NCBI GenBank assembly: GCA_049840475.1
Contig: JASGKX010000003.1
Location: 186,001-250,000, forward strand
Reading direction: 5' to 3'
DNA: 64,000 nucleotides
Origin: JBGVSA01 sp049840475
GTDB taxonomy: Bacteria > Pseudomonadota > Gammaproteobacteria > Burkholderiales > Rhodocyclaceae
The position numbers and the translations under genes are program-made. The notes beneath the pieces are model-generated. The model saw nothing but the letters and a program-made list of their open reading frames with translations, had not been told where the DNA came from and made no database searches. Below, piece after piece: positions 45,223-54,859 of the stretch. The first letter of the stretch is position 1. Each line of letters starts with the position of its first letter.

Positions 45223-46125
45223 ATGGAATTCCCCACACTCGAAGATTACGTCGGCCGCACGCCTCTCGTGCGGCTCAAGCGCCTGCCGGGCGCGGCCGTC
45301 GATGCGCGCAACAACGTCATCCTCGCCAAGCTCGAAGGCAACAATCCCGCAGGTTCGGTTAAGGATCGTCCCGCGCTGTCGATGATCGTGCGCGCCGAAG
45401 CGCGCGGCGACATCAAGCCTGGCGATACCCTGATCGAAGCCACCAGCGGCAACACCGGTATTGCGCTCGCCATGGCTGCGGCCATGCGCGGCTATCGCAT
45501 GATCCTCGTGATGCCTGAGAACCAGAGCGTCGAACGTCGCCAGACGATGCGTGCCTTTGGCGCAGAACTGGTGCTGACGCCACGCCAAGGCGGCATGGAG
45601 ATGGCGCGCGACGTGGCAGAGAGCATGCGTGACGATGGCAAGGGCATCATCCTTGACCAGTTTGCCAACCCGGACAATCCGCTCGCGCATTACGAAGGCA
45701 CTGGCCCGGAAATCTGGGAGCAGACCGGCGGCTCCATCACGCACTTCGTCAGCAGCATGGGCACGACCGGCACCATCATGGGTGTGTCGCGCTTTCTGAA
45801 AGAGAAGAATCCGGCCATCCAGATCGTCGGCTGTCAGCCTGCCGAAGGCTCGCAGATCCCCGGTATTCGCAAATGGCCGACGGAATATCTGCCAAAAATC
45901 TTCGACGCGCATCGCGTGGATCGCGAAGAGTCCGTCTCGCAAGCCGATGCTGAAGAGATGACCCGCCGTCTGGCCCGTGAAGAGGGCATCTTTGCGGGTA
46001 TTTCGTCCGGCGGCGCGATGTGCGTGGCGCTACGCCTGGCCGCGGAACTCGAAAACGCTGTGATCGTATCGGTTGTGTGTGATCGCGGCGATCGATATCT
46101 GTCGACCGGCGTCTTCCCGGCCTGA
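45223..46125 (+). CDS. cysM: Cysteine synthase B CysM
   Basis: CysM makes cysteine (or sulfocysteine) from O-acetylserine with sulfide or thiosulfate. The 300-residue PLP enzyme shows the start EFPTLEDYVGRTPLVRL, the PLP-lysine motif NPAGSVKDRPA, the substrate loop EATSGNTGIALAMA and the late GISSGGAMC. The absence of a long C-terminal part and the CysM-like NNVILAKLEGNNPAGS place it with CysM rather than CysK. The ATG at 45223 begins the family-typical N-terminus; an ATG at 45172 would add 17 residues. Confidence 0.9.
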   Translation: MEFPTLEDYVGRTPLVRLKRLPGAAVDARNNVILAKLEGNNPAGSVKDRPALSMIVRAEARGDIKPGDTLIEATSGNTGIALAMAAAMRGYRMILVMPENQSVERRQTMRAFGAELVLTPRQGGMEMARDVAESMRDDGKGIILDQFANPDNPLAHYEGTGPEIWEQTGGSITHFVSSMGTTGTIMGVSRFLKEKNPAIQIVGCQPAEGSQIPGIRKWPTEYLPKIFDAHRVDREESVSQADAEEMTRRLAREEGIFAGISSGGAMCVALRLAAELENAVIVSVVCDRGDRYLSTGVFPA

Positions 46126-46136
46126 GGGCGCGTGTT

Positions 46137-46730
46137 TTGAGTTCCCCGTTGAATCCGTTCATCGCCTTCGCTCTGCGCACGACGCCTGATGTGTCCGGCT
46201 TGCGTCGCCTTTACGCCGTACCGGAGCGCATGAGCGATGACGACGTCGCCGAATATGCCTGGCAGAAACAGCGGGCGCTCACTGGCGGCGCGGAAACGCT
46301 TCCACATCATTTGCACCGCGTGACCTCGATCGCACGTGTCTGGCGTGACGACGGAGGGCTGCATGTGGTCGCGCAGAAGGTCGGCGACGGGATCGACGAG
46401 GCCACGTTGCTGGGTGAGTTCTTCGGTGCGTTGGGCGCCGATGCGCGCTTGGTGGCGTGGCAGGCCAGTCGCTTTGAGTTGCCCGTTCTGCGATGCCGGG
46501 CAGTGATACATGGGCTATCGGCTGCTGTGCTGGGATTGCCGCATGGCGCTCACGTTGACCTCGCCACCGCGCTGTCGCCCGAGGCGATTTCCTTGGGTGA
46601 AATGGCAGCCTTGGCCGGATTGCCTGCACAGTCTTCGGAGGACCCGTGCGCAATCGACGCGGTTCAGACGTATTTTCTGCATGAGCGGCTGCGCGTGATG
46701 CGCGGCGAAATCGCCCAGTCCGGCTCGTGA
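46137..46730 (+). CDS. PolB-type predicted 3'-5' exonuclease
   Basis: The 197-residue protein resembles the DNA_pol_B_exo2 family: LVAWQASRFELPVLRCRAVI gives the central Exo-II-like stretch and GAHVDLATAL the following one. The family has a DnaQ-like fold and is predicted to degrade DNA or RNA from the 3' end. The canonical first acidic motif (FD-E-T) is weak here: the N-terminus reads IAFALRTTPDVSGLRR, so activity is uncertain. A TTG at 46137 is the start, 11 bases after the cysM stop, with GAGGG upstream. Confidence 0.78.
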   Translation: MSSPLNPFIAFALRTTPDVSGLRRLYAVPERMSDDDVAEYAWQKQRALTGGAETLPHHLHRVTSIARVWRDDGGLHVVAQKVGDGIDEATLLGEFFGALGADARLVAWQASRFELPVLRCRAVIHGLSAAVLGLPHGAHVDLATALSPEAISLGEMAALAGLPAQSSEDPCAIDAVQTYFLHERLRVMRGEIAQSGS

Positions 46731-46779
46731 TGCTGATGCGGGACGCTGCCCGAGGCGTCCTCGCTCAGTCGTACCGGGC

Positions 46780-48405
46780 TTAGCGGCGCTGGTACAGGGC
46801 GAATTTCTCCGCCTGCCGGCCTCGGCCCTTTTCCTTGAGCCACACCCGTTTCCATTCCGCGCCCGGTTCGCGCAGATCGTTGCGTCCGCCGGCGTAGCTC
46901 ACAAGCATGTTGCAGCGACGCGCATCGGCCCCTTCACGCACACGTATCTCTGCAAAGTAATAGAACGCAGCGCGCTGCCCGTCGCCGAGGTCCTGAGCGG
47001 CGAGACAGGTGGCCCCTTGGCTGCGCTGGGCGACCTCGCGGACGATGGGCTGATAGTTCTTGTCGTAATCGAACCAGTCAAACCACAGCGAACCCGTCAG
47101 CCCCCATAGCAGCGTGATGCCCAGTGCCCAGTGCACGGCGCCGCGCAACGGAAAGAACGGCATGCGCACCAGCGCCACGATCCAGCCGACCGACAGCAGG
47201 ACTGCGACTAGCAGCATGCCCCAGTTCCAGTGCGGCACGAATCCCGGCGCCAGGCGGATGACGTTGCGCGCCAGGGGCGCTGGCCAGCCCAGGTGCAGGG
47301 CGCACCATGCCACCCACAGGAACAGACCGACGGCAGAGAAAGTCATGACGCCAAACCAGTCGAACGCATTGGTGGCGCCGCGACGTAAGCGAGCCAGTTC
47401 GGAAGCCGCCAGCAGAATGAGCGGCGCCAACAAGGGCAGGGCATTGGCGGGTCGGAGCGGACCTGTGGTGATGACGATCCACAGCGCAATGACCAGCGAC
47501 ACCAGCAGCATCAGGTACTGGTATTCGCGCAGTTGCGTGCGACGGCGCCATAGCGCCCATAGCGCGACGGGCCACAGCGGCCACGCGAACCACGCCAGCA
47601 GTTCGAGTTGATCCTTGATGCGCGCGAAGTTGTCTGCACCAGGCAGCAGGTCGCTCCATTCGTCCTGCCACCAGGCGGACAGTTCGGCCGGATGCTGCCA
47701 AGCCAGTAGTGCGGGCCAGATGGCCGATAGCACGATGGCAATGACCAGGGCGCCGATGTAAGCGGACGGCAGAAAGCCTTCACGGCATTGGCGGCAACCC
47801 AAGGGCAGCACGAGCCACAGGGGCAAGGTCAGCGCCGCGCCGGCCAATCCGCCGCTCAGAAATGCGGAAGCGAGCGACACGCCTGCAATCAGGCTCCCGC
47901 GACGCGGCGATTCAGGCATGACCGACAGGCCATACAGCGTGCAGGCCAGCGCTGCCAGCACGAACATCTGCGGCTGGGCTTCGTGTGCGTGGATGAGCAA
48001 GCCGAGCGAGCCGACAGAGAGAAGCAGGGCGGCATTGCCAGTGTCCTCGCCAAACAGACGGTGGGCGGTGGCACGCAGCGACCAGACCGTGAGCGTCAGC
48101 GCCAGGACAGTCGCCAGGCGGATCGCGTCGTGCAGTGGGATCAGCCATCCAAGCAGACCGCCTGTCGCGGCGCCCAGCCAATGGCTAAGTGGGGGCCATT
48201 CGAGGAAGGCCCTGCCTGCGACGCGCGGGACGAGCCAATCGCCCTCTCGCAGCATTTCGGCAGCAATGCTGATGTGGAGCAGATCGTCTCCGCGCCACGG
48301 AACGTGGCCGATGTTGCCCGGCAACGCGTACGCGATGAAGAGAACGATGAGAGCCCAGACGGGAATGGTGATGTTGCGAGTGGTAGGCGCGTCGATGAAT
48401 CGCAT
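46780..48405 (-). CDS. Polytopic GT83-like (ArnT-type) glycosyltransferase
   Basis: The 541-residue protein has about 11-12 membrane spans and the early periplasmic loop WRGDDLLHISIAAEMLREGD followed by FLEWPPLSHWL, the lay-out of GT-C enzymes of the ArnT/PMT group; the GDDLLHI acidic pair sits where the catalytic Asp is expected. A soluble C-terminal domain follows (from about residue 420). It should move a sugar from a polyprenyl-phosphate donor to lipid A or protein; substrate unknown. The ATG at 48405 begins the family start; the frame extends upstream to 48504 without support. Confidence 0.8.
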   Translation of the reverse strand: MRFIDAPTTRNITIPVWALIVLFIAYALPGNIGHVPWRGDDLLHISIAAEMLREGDWLVPRVAGRAFLEWPPLSHWLGAATGGLLGWLIPLHDAIRLATVLALTLTVWSLRATAHRLFGEDTGNAALLLSVGSLGLLIHAHEAQPQMFVLAALACTLYGLSVMPESPRRGSLIAGVSLASAFLSGGLAGAALTLPLWLVLPLGCRQCREGFLPSAYIGALVIAIVLSAIWPALLAWQHPAELSAWWQDEWSDLLPGADNFARIKDQLELLAWFAWPLWPVALWALWRRRTQLREYQYLMLLVSLVIALWIVITTGPLRPANALPLLAPLILLAASELARLRRGATNAFDWFGVMTFSAVGLFLWVAWCALHLGWPAPLARNVIRLAPGFVPHWNWGMLLVAVLLSVGWIVALVRMPFFPLRGAVHWALGITLLWGLTGSLWFDWFDYDKNYQPIVREVAQRSQGATCLAAQDLGDGQRAAFYYFAEIRVREGADARRCNMLVSYAGGRNDLREPGAEWKRVWLKEKGRGRQAEKFALYQRR

Positions 48406-48503
48406 GCCGTAGTCTGGATGAATTAAATGGGGCGCACGGAATTGTAGGGGCTTTGCACCGAAAGGGGGCTGTCGCCACGCGCCATGGCGGGGGTTGTGCA
48501 ACA

Positions 48504-48529
48504 AAAAAGGCAGCCGAAGCTGCCTTTTT
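48504..48529. terminator. Terminator of rpmE
   Basis: AAAAAGGCAGC and GCTGCCTTTTT form an 11-bp stem with a CGAA loop; T runs lie on both strands. On the - strand it follows the rpmE stop by about 17 bases. Confidence 0.9.
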
Positions 48530-48546
48530 CGCCGAGTGCTGCGGAA

Positions 48547-48759
48547 TTACGCAGCCTTCTTGGTGCCGTACTTCTGGCGGAAGCGCTCAACGCGACCAGC
48601 GGTGTCGACGATCTTCTGCTTGCCCGTGTAGAACGGGTGGCAGGACGAGCACACTTCAACGTGAATGGGCTTGCCGACCGTGGAGCGGGTCGTGAAAGTG
48701 TTGCCGCAGCTGCAGCTCACTTGCACTTCTTCGTACTGCGGATGAATTTCGTTCTTCAT
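48547..48759 (-). CDS. rpmE: Ribosomal protein L31 (zinc-binding form) RpmE
   Basis: The 70-residue large-subunit protein begins MKNEIHPQYEEVQVSCSCGN and contains the pairs CSC and CSSC. The four Cys residues mark the zinc-binding form, which is usually made when zinc is plentiful. The ATG at 48759 has AGGAC upstream. It lies just downstream of rho in the same direction, about 78 bases after it, a common arrangement. Confidence 0.95.
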   Translation of the reverse strand: MKNEIHPQYEEVQVSCSCGNTFTTRSTVGKPIHVEVCSSCHPFYTGKQKIVDTAGRVERFRQKYGTKKAA

Positions 48760-48837
48760 GGTATTTGTCCTTTCAACGGGCGGTGAATGTGGCCGCCAAG
48801 CCTGCAATTATGGCACCTATTGTGCCGCGCCACAAGA

Positions 48838-50100
48838 TCAACGGCCGCCACGCATGGCGTCGAAGAATTCGGAGTTGGTCTTGGTCTGCTTGACCTTGTC
48901 GAGCAGGAATTCCATCGCTTCGAGTTCGTCCATGTTGTAGAGCAGCTTGCGCAGGATCCACACCTTCTGAAGTACGGACGGTTCCAGCAGCAGCTCTTCG
49001 CGACGGGTGCCTGAACGATTGACGTTGATTGCCGGGTAGACGCGCTTTTCGGCCATGCGACGGTCAAGATGGATTTCCATGTTGCCCGTGCCCTTGAATT
49101 CTTCGTAGATCACGTCGTCCATGCGGCTGCCGGTGTCGATCAATGCGGTGGCGATGATGGTCAGCGACCCGCCTTCTTCCACATTGCGGGCGGCACCGAA
49201 GAAGCGCTTGGGCTTTTGCAGCGCGTTGGCGTTGACGCCACCGGTCAGCACTTTGCCGGATGCGGGTACCACGGTGTTGTAGGCGCGCGCCAGGCGGGTC
49301 AGCGAGTCGAGCAGGATGACCACATCCTTCTTGTGTTCGACCAGGCGCTTGGCCTTTTCGATGACCATTTCGGCAACCTGGACGTGACGAGTCGCCGGTT
49401 CGTCGAAAGTCGAAGCGACGACTTCACCCTTCACCGACCGCTGCATTTCGGTCACTTCTTCAGGACGTTCGTCGATCAGCAGCACGATCAACACCACGTC
49501 GGGGTGGTTTGCCGTGATCGCATGAGCGATGTGCTGCAGCATCACCGTCTTGCCGGACTTGGGGGGCGCTACAAGCAGACCGCGCTGGCCCTTGCCGATT
49601 GGCGAGACGATATCGATGATGCGGGAGGTGGTGTTTTCTTCGCCGCGGATGTCGCGCTCCAGGCGCAGGCATTCATCCGGGTGCAGGGGGGTGAGGTTTT
49701 CGAAGAGGATCTTGTGCTTCGAATTCTCCGGCGGTTCGCCGTTGATCTTGTTGACCTTCACCAGTGCGAAATAACGCTCGCCATCCTTGGGGGTGCGAAT
49801 TTCGCCTTCAATGGTGTCGCCGGTGTGCAGATTGAAACGCCGGATCTGCGAAGGCGAAACATAAATGTCGTCGGTGCCTGCGAGGTACGAGGTGTCCGGC
49901 GAGCGCAGGAAACCGAATCCGTCCGGCAGCACTTCCAGTGCCCCGTCGCCATAAATCGGCTCACCTTTCTTCGCGCGGTTCTTCAGCAGCGCGAATACCA
50001 GTTCCTGCTTGCGCAAGCGGTTGGCGCCCTCGATCTCATTGGCGTTGGCCATTTCGAGGAGTTGGCTGACGTGAAGAGCTTTTAGCTCTGATAGATGCAT
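48838..50100 (-). CDS. rho: Transcription termination factor Rho
   Basis: The 420-residue hexameric RNA helicase stops transcription at rut sites. The N-terminal RNA-binding OSB fold (about residues 50-125) is followed by the ATPase domain with Walker A APPKSGKT, Lys184, the same number as in E. coli. Walker B is VVILLDSLTRLARA; the Q-loop and R-loop (FFGAARNVEEGGSLT) are present. It ends at the standard length. It is read with trxA upstream and rpmE downstream. Confidence 0.97.
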   Translation of the reverse strand: MHLSELKALHVSQLLEMANANEIEGANRLRKQELVFALLKNRAKKGEPIYGDGALEVLPDGFGFLRSPDTSYLAGTDDIYVSPSQIRRFNLHTGDTIEGEIRTPKDGERYFALVKVNKINGEPPENSKHKILFENLTPLHPDECLRLERDIRGEENTTSRIIDIVSPIGKGQRGLLVAPPKSGKTVMLQHIAHAITANHPDVVLIVLLIDERPEEVTEMQRSVKGEVVASTFDEPATRHVQVAEMVIEKAKRLVEHKKDVVILLDSLTRLARAYNTVVPASGKVLTGGVNANALQKPKRFFGAARNVEEGGSLTIIATALIDTGSRMDDVIYEEFKGTGNMEIHLDRRMAEKRVYPAINVNRSGTRREELLLEPSVLQKVWILRKLLYNMDELEAMEFLLDKVKQTKTNSEFFDAMRGGR

Positions 50101-50396
50101 GGCAAACCTTGGATGGAAGAAACAGGAAAAGCCCAGCGGGTGCTGAGAATGTCAGGAAGGAGTCGGGGATTTTTGGAAATTACCGGACCATATTCAGGCC
50201 CGTTGCCGTGTCGCGCGCTACGCACCGATTACGGCGTGCTTGCAACACCAGGATGGAGAGTTGTGCTTGTCTAACAACCATCCTGAAACTGCGGCGCGTA
50301 TGTCGTGCGGATGGCGCCACAGCAAAACTGGCCAGAACTGTATCCGCTTTAGTCCGGGCCTGTCAAACGCTATTCACCGCAAGGGTGGCGTTTTTC
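50101..50396 (-). other. rho leader region between trxA and rho
   Basis: These 296 bases lie between the trxA stop and the rho start. In many bacteria the rho leader is autoregulated by Rho. I see no strong hairpin, no gene and no terminator with a T run behind trxA. Pyrimidine-rich patches on the - strand cannot be judged by eye. Confidence 0.4.
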
Positions 50397-50723
50397 TCAA
50401 AGATTGTTATCAAGGAATGCGGTCAGTTGCGACTTGGACAGCGCGCCGACCTTCGTGGCCTCGATATTGCCGCCCTTGAACAGCATCAGCGTTGGAATAC
50501 CGCGGATACCGAACTTGGCCGGGGTTTCCTGGTTTTCGTCGATGTTCAGCTTGGCAACGGTCAGCTTGCCAGAGTATTCCTTGGCGACTTCGTCCAGGAT
50601 CGGGGCGATCATCTTGCAGGGACCGCACCATTCGGCCCAGTAGTCGACCAGGACGGGGGTTTGGGACTGGAGCACGTCTTTCTCGAAGCTGTTGTCGGAG
50701 ACGTGAAGAATATGTTCGCTCAT
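50397..50723 (-). CDS. trxA: Thioredoxin TrxA
   Basis: The 108-residue thiol reductant has the active site WCGPCK with Cys33 and Cys36, preceded by VLVDYWAEWC, and the cis-Pro region GIRGIPTLMLFKGG. Length and lysine-rich ending fit cytoplasmic TrxA. It lies upstream of rho in the same direction, the normal trxA-rho pairing. Confidence 0.97.
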   Translation of the reverse strand: MSEHILHVSDNSFEKDVLQSQTPVLVDYWAEWCGPCKMIAPILDEVAKEYSGKLTVAKLNIDENQETPAKFGIRGIPTLMLFKGGNIEATKVGALSKSQLTAFLDNNL

Positions 50724-50957
50724 GATTCCTCGCTGTAAATGAAACGGCCCGAAGCCAGTGTTACGCCGGCTTGCGAGCCACGACGCGACAGATGCTAACC
50801 AAATTCAGGGGGGGAGGGAAGCGGCCCGGTGCCTATGGTCCTGATTGGATGAAACTAAGGGCGACTGGTTCCTTATTCAAGATTCTTAATTGCAAACGAA
50901 GGATTCAGTACGTTCAACATATCGAGCCCTTCGTCCGCAAGAATGAAGCCGCCGGGT

Positions 50958-53669
50958 TCAGTTGGCCGTATAGAGCAGTTCCCGCAACACGTAAGGCAGG
51001 ATGCCGCCGTGACGGTAGTAGTCGATTTCGATCGGCGTGTCGATGCGACACAGCACGCTGACGTCGCGGCTGCTCCCGTCCGGGCGATGGATGCGCAAGG
51101 TCATGTCCTGACGAGGTGAAAGCACACCTTCGATTCCGAGCACGTCGAAGGTTTCGTCTCCCGTCAGGCTGAGCGATTGAATGTTGTCATTGCCCTTGAA
51201 TTGCAGTGGCAAGACGCCCATCCCGACAAGGTTGGATCGATGGATGCGCTCATAGCTGCGGGCGACAACCGCTTTTACGCCCAGCAAGAGCGTGCCTTTG
51301 GCAGCCCAGTCGCGCGACGAGCCGGTACCGTATTCCTCTCCCGCCAGTACCACGGTTGGCGTACCGCGCTGCAGATAAGTCATGGCGGCGTCATAGACAG
51401 TGGTCTGTTGGCCATCGAGCAGGGTGAAGCCGCCCTCCACCCGCGTGCCATCGGAGCGCGATGGCAGCATCAGATTCTTGACTCTGACATTGGCAAAAGT
51501 GCCGCGAACCATGATGTCGTGATTGCCGCGCCGCGAGCCATACGAATTGAAGTCCTTGCGCACCACCCCGTGCGAGCCCAGCCATTGGCCCGCGGGTGTG
51601 GCCTCGCCGAAGGCGCCTGCGGGCGAAATGTGATCGGTGGTAACGGAATCGCCCAGTATCAACAGCGGACGTGCGCCGTGGATATCCGACACGCTGCCCG
51701 GCTGCAGCCCGAATCCGTCGAAGAAAGGCGGCTTGGCGATGTACGTCGACGGCGGCCATGTGTAGACCTCGCCAGTAGGGGCGGGGACTTCGTTCCACAG
51801 ATCGTTGTCGCGCGTGAAGTCCGCATAGAGCCGCTCAAACGTTGCGGCGTCCTGAGCAAAAGGAAGAATGGCCGCGATCTCCTCGGACGTCGGCCACAGT
51901 TCGCGCAGGTAGACGGGCTTGCCGTCGCTGCCGGTGCCGAGCGGCTCGCTCGATAGATCGACGTTGACGTGTCCTGCAATGGCAAAGGCCACCACCAGTG
52001 GCGGACTGGCAAGGAAGTTGGCGCGGATGTTCGGATGAATGCGCGCTTCGAAATTGCGATTACCCGACAGCACTGCCGCCGCGATCACATCATTTGCCGA
52101 GATGGCTTCGTTCAGTTCGGGCGCGAGGTCGCCAGAGTTGCCGATGCAGGTTGTGCAGCCGTAACCGGCCAATGCAAATCCCAGTTGTGCCAGAGGTTCT
52201 AGGAGGCCAGCTTTTTCGAGATAGGCCGTCACCACTCGCGAACCGGGTGCGAGCGAAGTCTTGATGTGTGGCGCTACGCGCAGTCCGCGCTCCGCCGCTT
52301 TCTTGGCTAGCAGGCCCGCGGCGATCATGACGCTGGGGTTGCTGGTATTTGTGCACGAGGTGATGGCCGCGATCAGCACGTCACCATGCCCCAGATCGAC
52401 GCCGGGCAAGCGTGTCGATACACGTGTAGGTAGTTGCGCGGCAGGCTTGCCGAATCCGTTATCGGCGACCGGCGCGGCGAACAGCGTGTCGAAACTGTTC
52501 TTCATGTTCGACAGCTCGATGCGATCCTGCGGGCGCTTGGGGCCGGCCAACGAAGGAACGATGGTGTCGAGATCGAGCGTCAGTGCGCTGGAGTAATCGA
52601 TATCACCGGCCTTGGGCATGCCAAACAGTCCTTGTGCGCGGAAGTACGCTTCGAGCAGCGCACATTCCTTTTCCGGTCGCCCCGTCTTGCGCATGTAATC
52701 GATGGTCTTCTCATCCACCGGGAAGAAGCCCATCGTGGCGCCGTATTCCGGAGCCATGTTGGCAATGGTGGCGCGATCGGTCACGGTCAGGCTTGCCGTG
52801 CCTTCGCCGAAGAACTCCACGAACTTCCCAACTACCTTGGCTCGCCGCAGCAACTCAGTCACCGTCAGCACCAGGTCGGTCGCCGTCACGCCTTCGCGCA
52901 GTCGCCCTTTCAGCTCCACGCCGACTACGTCGGGCGTCAAGAAATACACCGGCTGTCCGAGCATGGCGGCTTCTGCCTCGATGCCACCCACTCCCCAGCC
53001 GACAACGCCAAGCGCGTTGATCATGGTGGTGTGGCTGTCGGTGCCGACAAGCGTGTCCGGGAAATACACTCCGTTTGATTCGCGCACACCGTGGAAGAGA
53101 TATTCGAGATTGACCTGATGCACGATACCGATCCCCGGCGGCACCACACGAAAGGTGTTGAACGCTTGCATGCCCCATTTCATGAGTTGGTAGCGCTCGC
53201 TGTTGCGGGCGAATTCCAGTTCCATGTTCTGGCGCAACGCAAGCGGCGAGCCGTAATAGTCGACCTGCACGGAGTGGTCGACGACCAGATCGACTGGCAC
53301 CAGGGGTTCGACGATCTTGGGCGGTTTGCCTTGGTCTGCGGCAACGTTGCGCATGGCGGCCAGATCGCATAGGAGCGGTACGCCAGTGAAGTCTTGCAGC
53401 ACCACGCGTGCCACCACAAAGGGGATCTCTTCTTCGCGTGTGGCTGTCGGCTGCCATGCGGCAAGCTGGCGCACGTGTTCTGCGGTGACCTTCTTGCCGT
53501 CGCAGTGGCGGAGCACGGCTTCGAGGACGATCCGGATCGAAACCGGCAGGCGGCTGATTTTGCCCAGGCCGGCGGCTTCGAGAGCGGCCAATGAGTAATA
53601 GCGGCCACTCTCACCACTGGAAGCGGAAAAGGACTGCAGCGCGCTGGAGAAGTCGTCTTGCTGGGTCAT
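50958..53669 (-). CDS. acnA: Aconitate hydratase AcnA
   Basis: The 903-residue TCA-cycle enzyme interconverts citrate and isocitrate with a 4Fe-4S cluster. Cluster Cys lie in SCTNTSNPSVM and GYGCTTCIGNSGDL. Other signatures are VPPGIGIVHQVNLEYL, FPDTLVGTDSHTTMINALG and, in the swivel domain, GEEYGTGSSRDWAAKG. The domain order is that of AcnA/IRP, not of AcnB; an AcnB gene is cut by the right window edge, so both forms are present. It may also act as an RNA-binding regulator when the cluster is lost, as known for the family. Confidence 0.95.
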   Translation of the reverse strand: MTQQDDFSSALQSFSASSGESGRYYSLAALEAAGLGKISRLPVSIRIVLEAVLRHCDGKKVTAEHVRQLAAWQPTATREEEIPFVVARVVLQDFTGVPLLCDLAAMRNVAADQGKPPKIVEPLVPVDLVVDHSVQVDYYGSPLALRQNMELEFARNSERYQLMKWGMQAFNTFRVVPPGIGIVHQVNLEYLFHGVRESNGVYFPDTLVGTDSHTTMINALGVVGWGVGGIEAEAAMLGQPVYFLTPDVVGVELKGRLREGVTATDLVLTVTELLRRAKVVGKFVEFFGEGTASLTVTDRATIANMAPEYGATMGFFPVDEKTIDYMRKTGRPEKECALLEAYFRAQGLFGMPKAGDIDYSSALTLDLDTIVPSLAGPKRPQDRIELSNMKNSFDTLFAAPVADNGFGKPAAQLPTRVSTRLPGVDLGHGDVLIAAITSCTNTSNPSVMIAAGLLAKKAAERGLRVAPHIKTSLAPGSRVVTAYLEKAGLLEPLAQLGFALAGYGCTTCIGNSGDLAPELNEAISANDVIAAAVLSGNRNFEARIHPNIRANFLASPPLVVAFAIAGHVNVDLSSEPLGTGSDGKPVYLRELWPTSEEIAAILPFAQDAATFERLYADFTRDNDLWNEVPAPTGEVYTWPPSTYIAKPPFFDGFGLQPGSVSDIHGARPLLILGDSVTTDHISPAGAFGEATPAGQWLGSHGVVRKDFNSYGSRRGNHDIMVRGTFANVRVKNLMLPSRSDGTRVEGGFTLLDGQQTTVYDAAMTYLQRGTPTVVLAGEEYGTGSSRDWAAKGTLLLGVKAVVARSYERIHRSNLVGMGVLPLQFKGNDNIQSLSLTGDETFDVLGIEGVLSPRQDMTLRIHRPDGSSRDVSVLCRIDTPIEIDYYRHGGILPYVLRELLYTAN

Positions 53670-53800
53670 CGGATGCCTCGCTGGATTTGAGCCTGCAAAG
53701 TCAGACGCCGCTCGGAAGGGCGAGTTCCGACACCGCGCGACTGTTCAATCCATCAGCATAGGACACGCCAGACCCGTGCCCAAAGTGCGGGGCGCCGCGT

Positions 53801-54739
53801 TCAGAGACCCGTAAGCGTCAGTACAACGGGTGTCGTGATCGCGGCGAGTGCCGTCGACATCACCAGGCTTGCCGCGATGGGGCCTTCGAGCGCCTTGAAT
53901 TGACGCGCCATGAGATAAACGTTTGCGCCCACGGCAATCGACGCCAGCAGCACGACCACCTGGGTTTCCACTTTTGGGAGCCCCAACGCGCGTGCCAGCA
54001 GCCAGACGACCATAGGTTGAAGTACCAGTTTGATGGCGCAGATCGAGACGCTCAGGTGCCAGTCCTGTCGCACTGGGTACGTCGCCAATCCCATGCCCAG
54101 GGCCAGCAAGGCCATGGGGGCGGCGGCCGAGGCGATCATCGTCAGAGGAGCCGCGATGATCGTCGGCAAGGGGAGGCCGGTCAGGCCGTACAGTGTGCCG
54201 CTGACGATGGCCGCAACGATGGGATTGGTGATGACGCTGAATGCGGTTTTTGCAAAGCCGTGGACGGACAGCGACCCATGTCGTGCCCACTCGACCGAAA
54301 CCGTCACCAGCGTCCACAGGATGAGCGAATTGAACACCAATACCAGCGCAACGCTGGGCACGGCATCTTCACCAAGCGTGACACGGGCCAAAGGCAGGCC
54401 GAGCAGCACGTTGTTGGAAAACACACCACCCAGCGCGAAGATCGAGCCACTGACGCCATCCAGATGGAGCGCGTATCGAGCGAGGGCTCGCCCGACTGCA
54501 AATACGATCAAGCATGAGCCGAAGAATGCGATGAGCAGCCGCGCGTCGACCGGGGGCAGGTTGGAGAAGTCGCTCATCATGCTGAACAACAACGCGGGCA
54601 GGGCGAGCGAAAAAACGAACCGCGTCAGCGCATCCGCAATCGACTTGGGCCAGCGTCCCCAGCGGACTAGCGCGTAGCCGATCAACACCAGAATGAACAA
54701 CGGTGCTGCAAGTGAGATGTGGTGAAGAAGGGTCTGCAT
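53801..54739 (-). CDS. AEC family transporter
   Basis: The 312-residue inner-membrane protein has about ten spans in two halves and the family stretches FVFSLALPALLFSMM and VASAAAPMALLALGMGLA-like (ASAAAPMALLALGMGLA), followed by KLVLQPMVVWLLARALG. AEC (auxin efflux carrier) proteins move malonate, malate or other acids. The substrate is unknown. The ATG at 54739 starts MQTLLHHISLAAPLF; the longer frame is not supported. It follows the LOG-family gene in the same direction with 120 bases between them. Confidence 0.85.
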   Translation of the reverse strand: MQTLLHHISLAAPLFILVLIGYALVRWGRWPKSIADALTRFVFSLALPALLFSMMSDFSNLPPVDARLLIAFFGSCLIVFAVGRALARYALHLDGVSGSIFALGGVFSNNVLLGLPLARVTLGEDAVPSVALVLVFNSLILWTLVTVSVEWARHGSLSVHGFAKTAFSVITNPIVAAIVSGTLYGLTGLPLPTIIAAPLTMIASAAAPMALLALGMGLATYPVRQDWHLSVSICAIKLVLQPMVVWLLARALGLPKVETQVVVLLASIAVGANVYLMARQFKALEGPIAASLVMSTALAAITTPVVLTLTGL

Positions 54740-54859
54740 TGATGTCCCGATGCGGTGAGCGGGCATTCTACCCGCACACCGAGGGACGGCTTAGGCTGCA
54801 TGGGTTAGGCAGCGTCCAGCGCGGCGCGCGCATGAATCGTCATGTCGGCGTGAAGCGGT

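Noticed and set aside
50958..53669. Methylcitrate-specific AcnD
   Set aside because: No prp genes lie nearby and the motifs match AcnA; the name AcnA is simpler.
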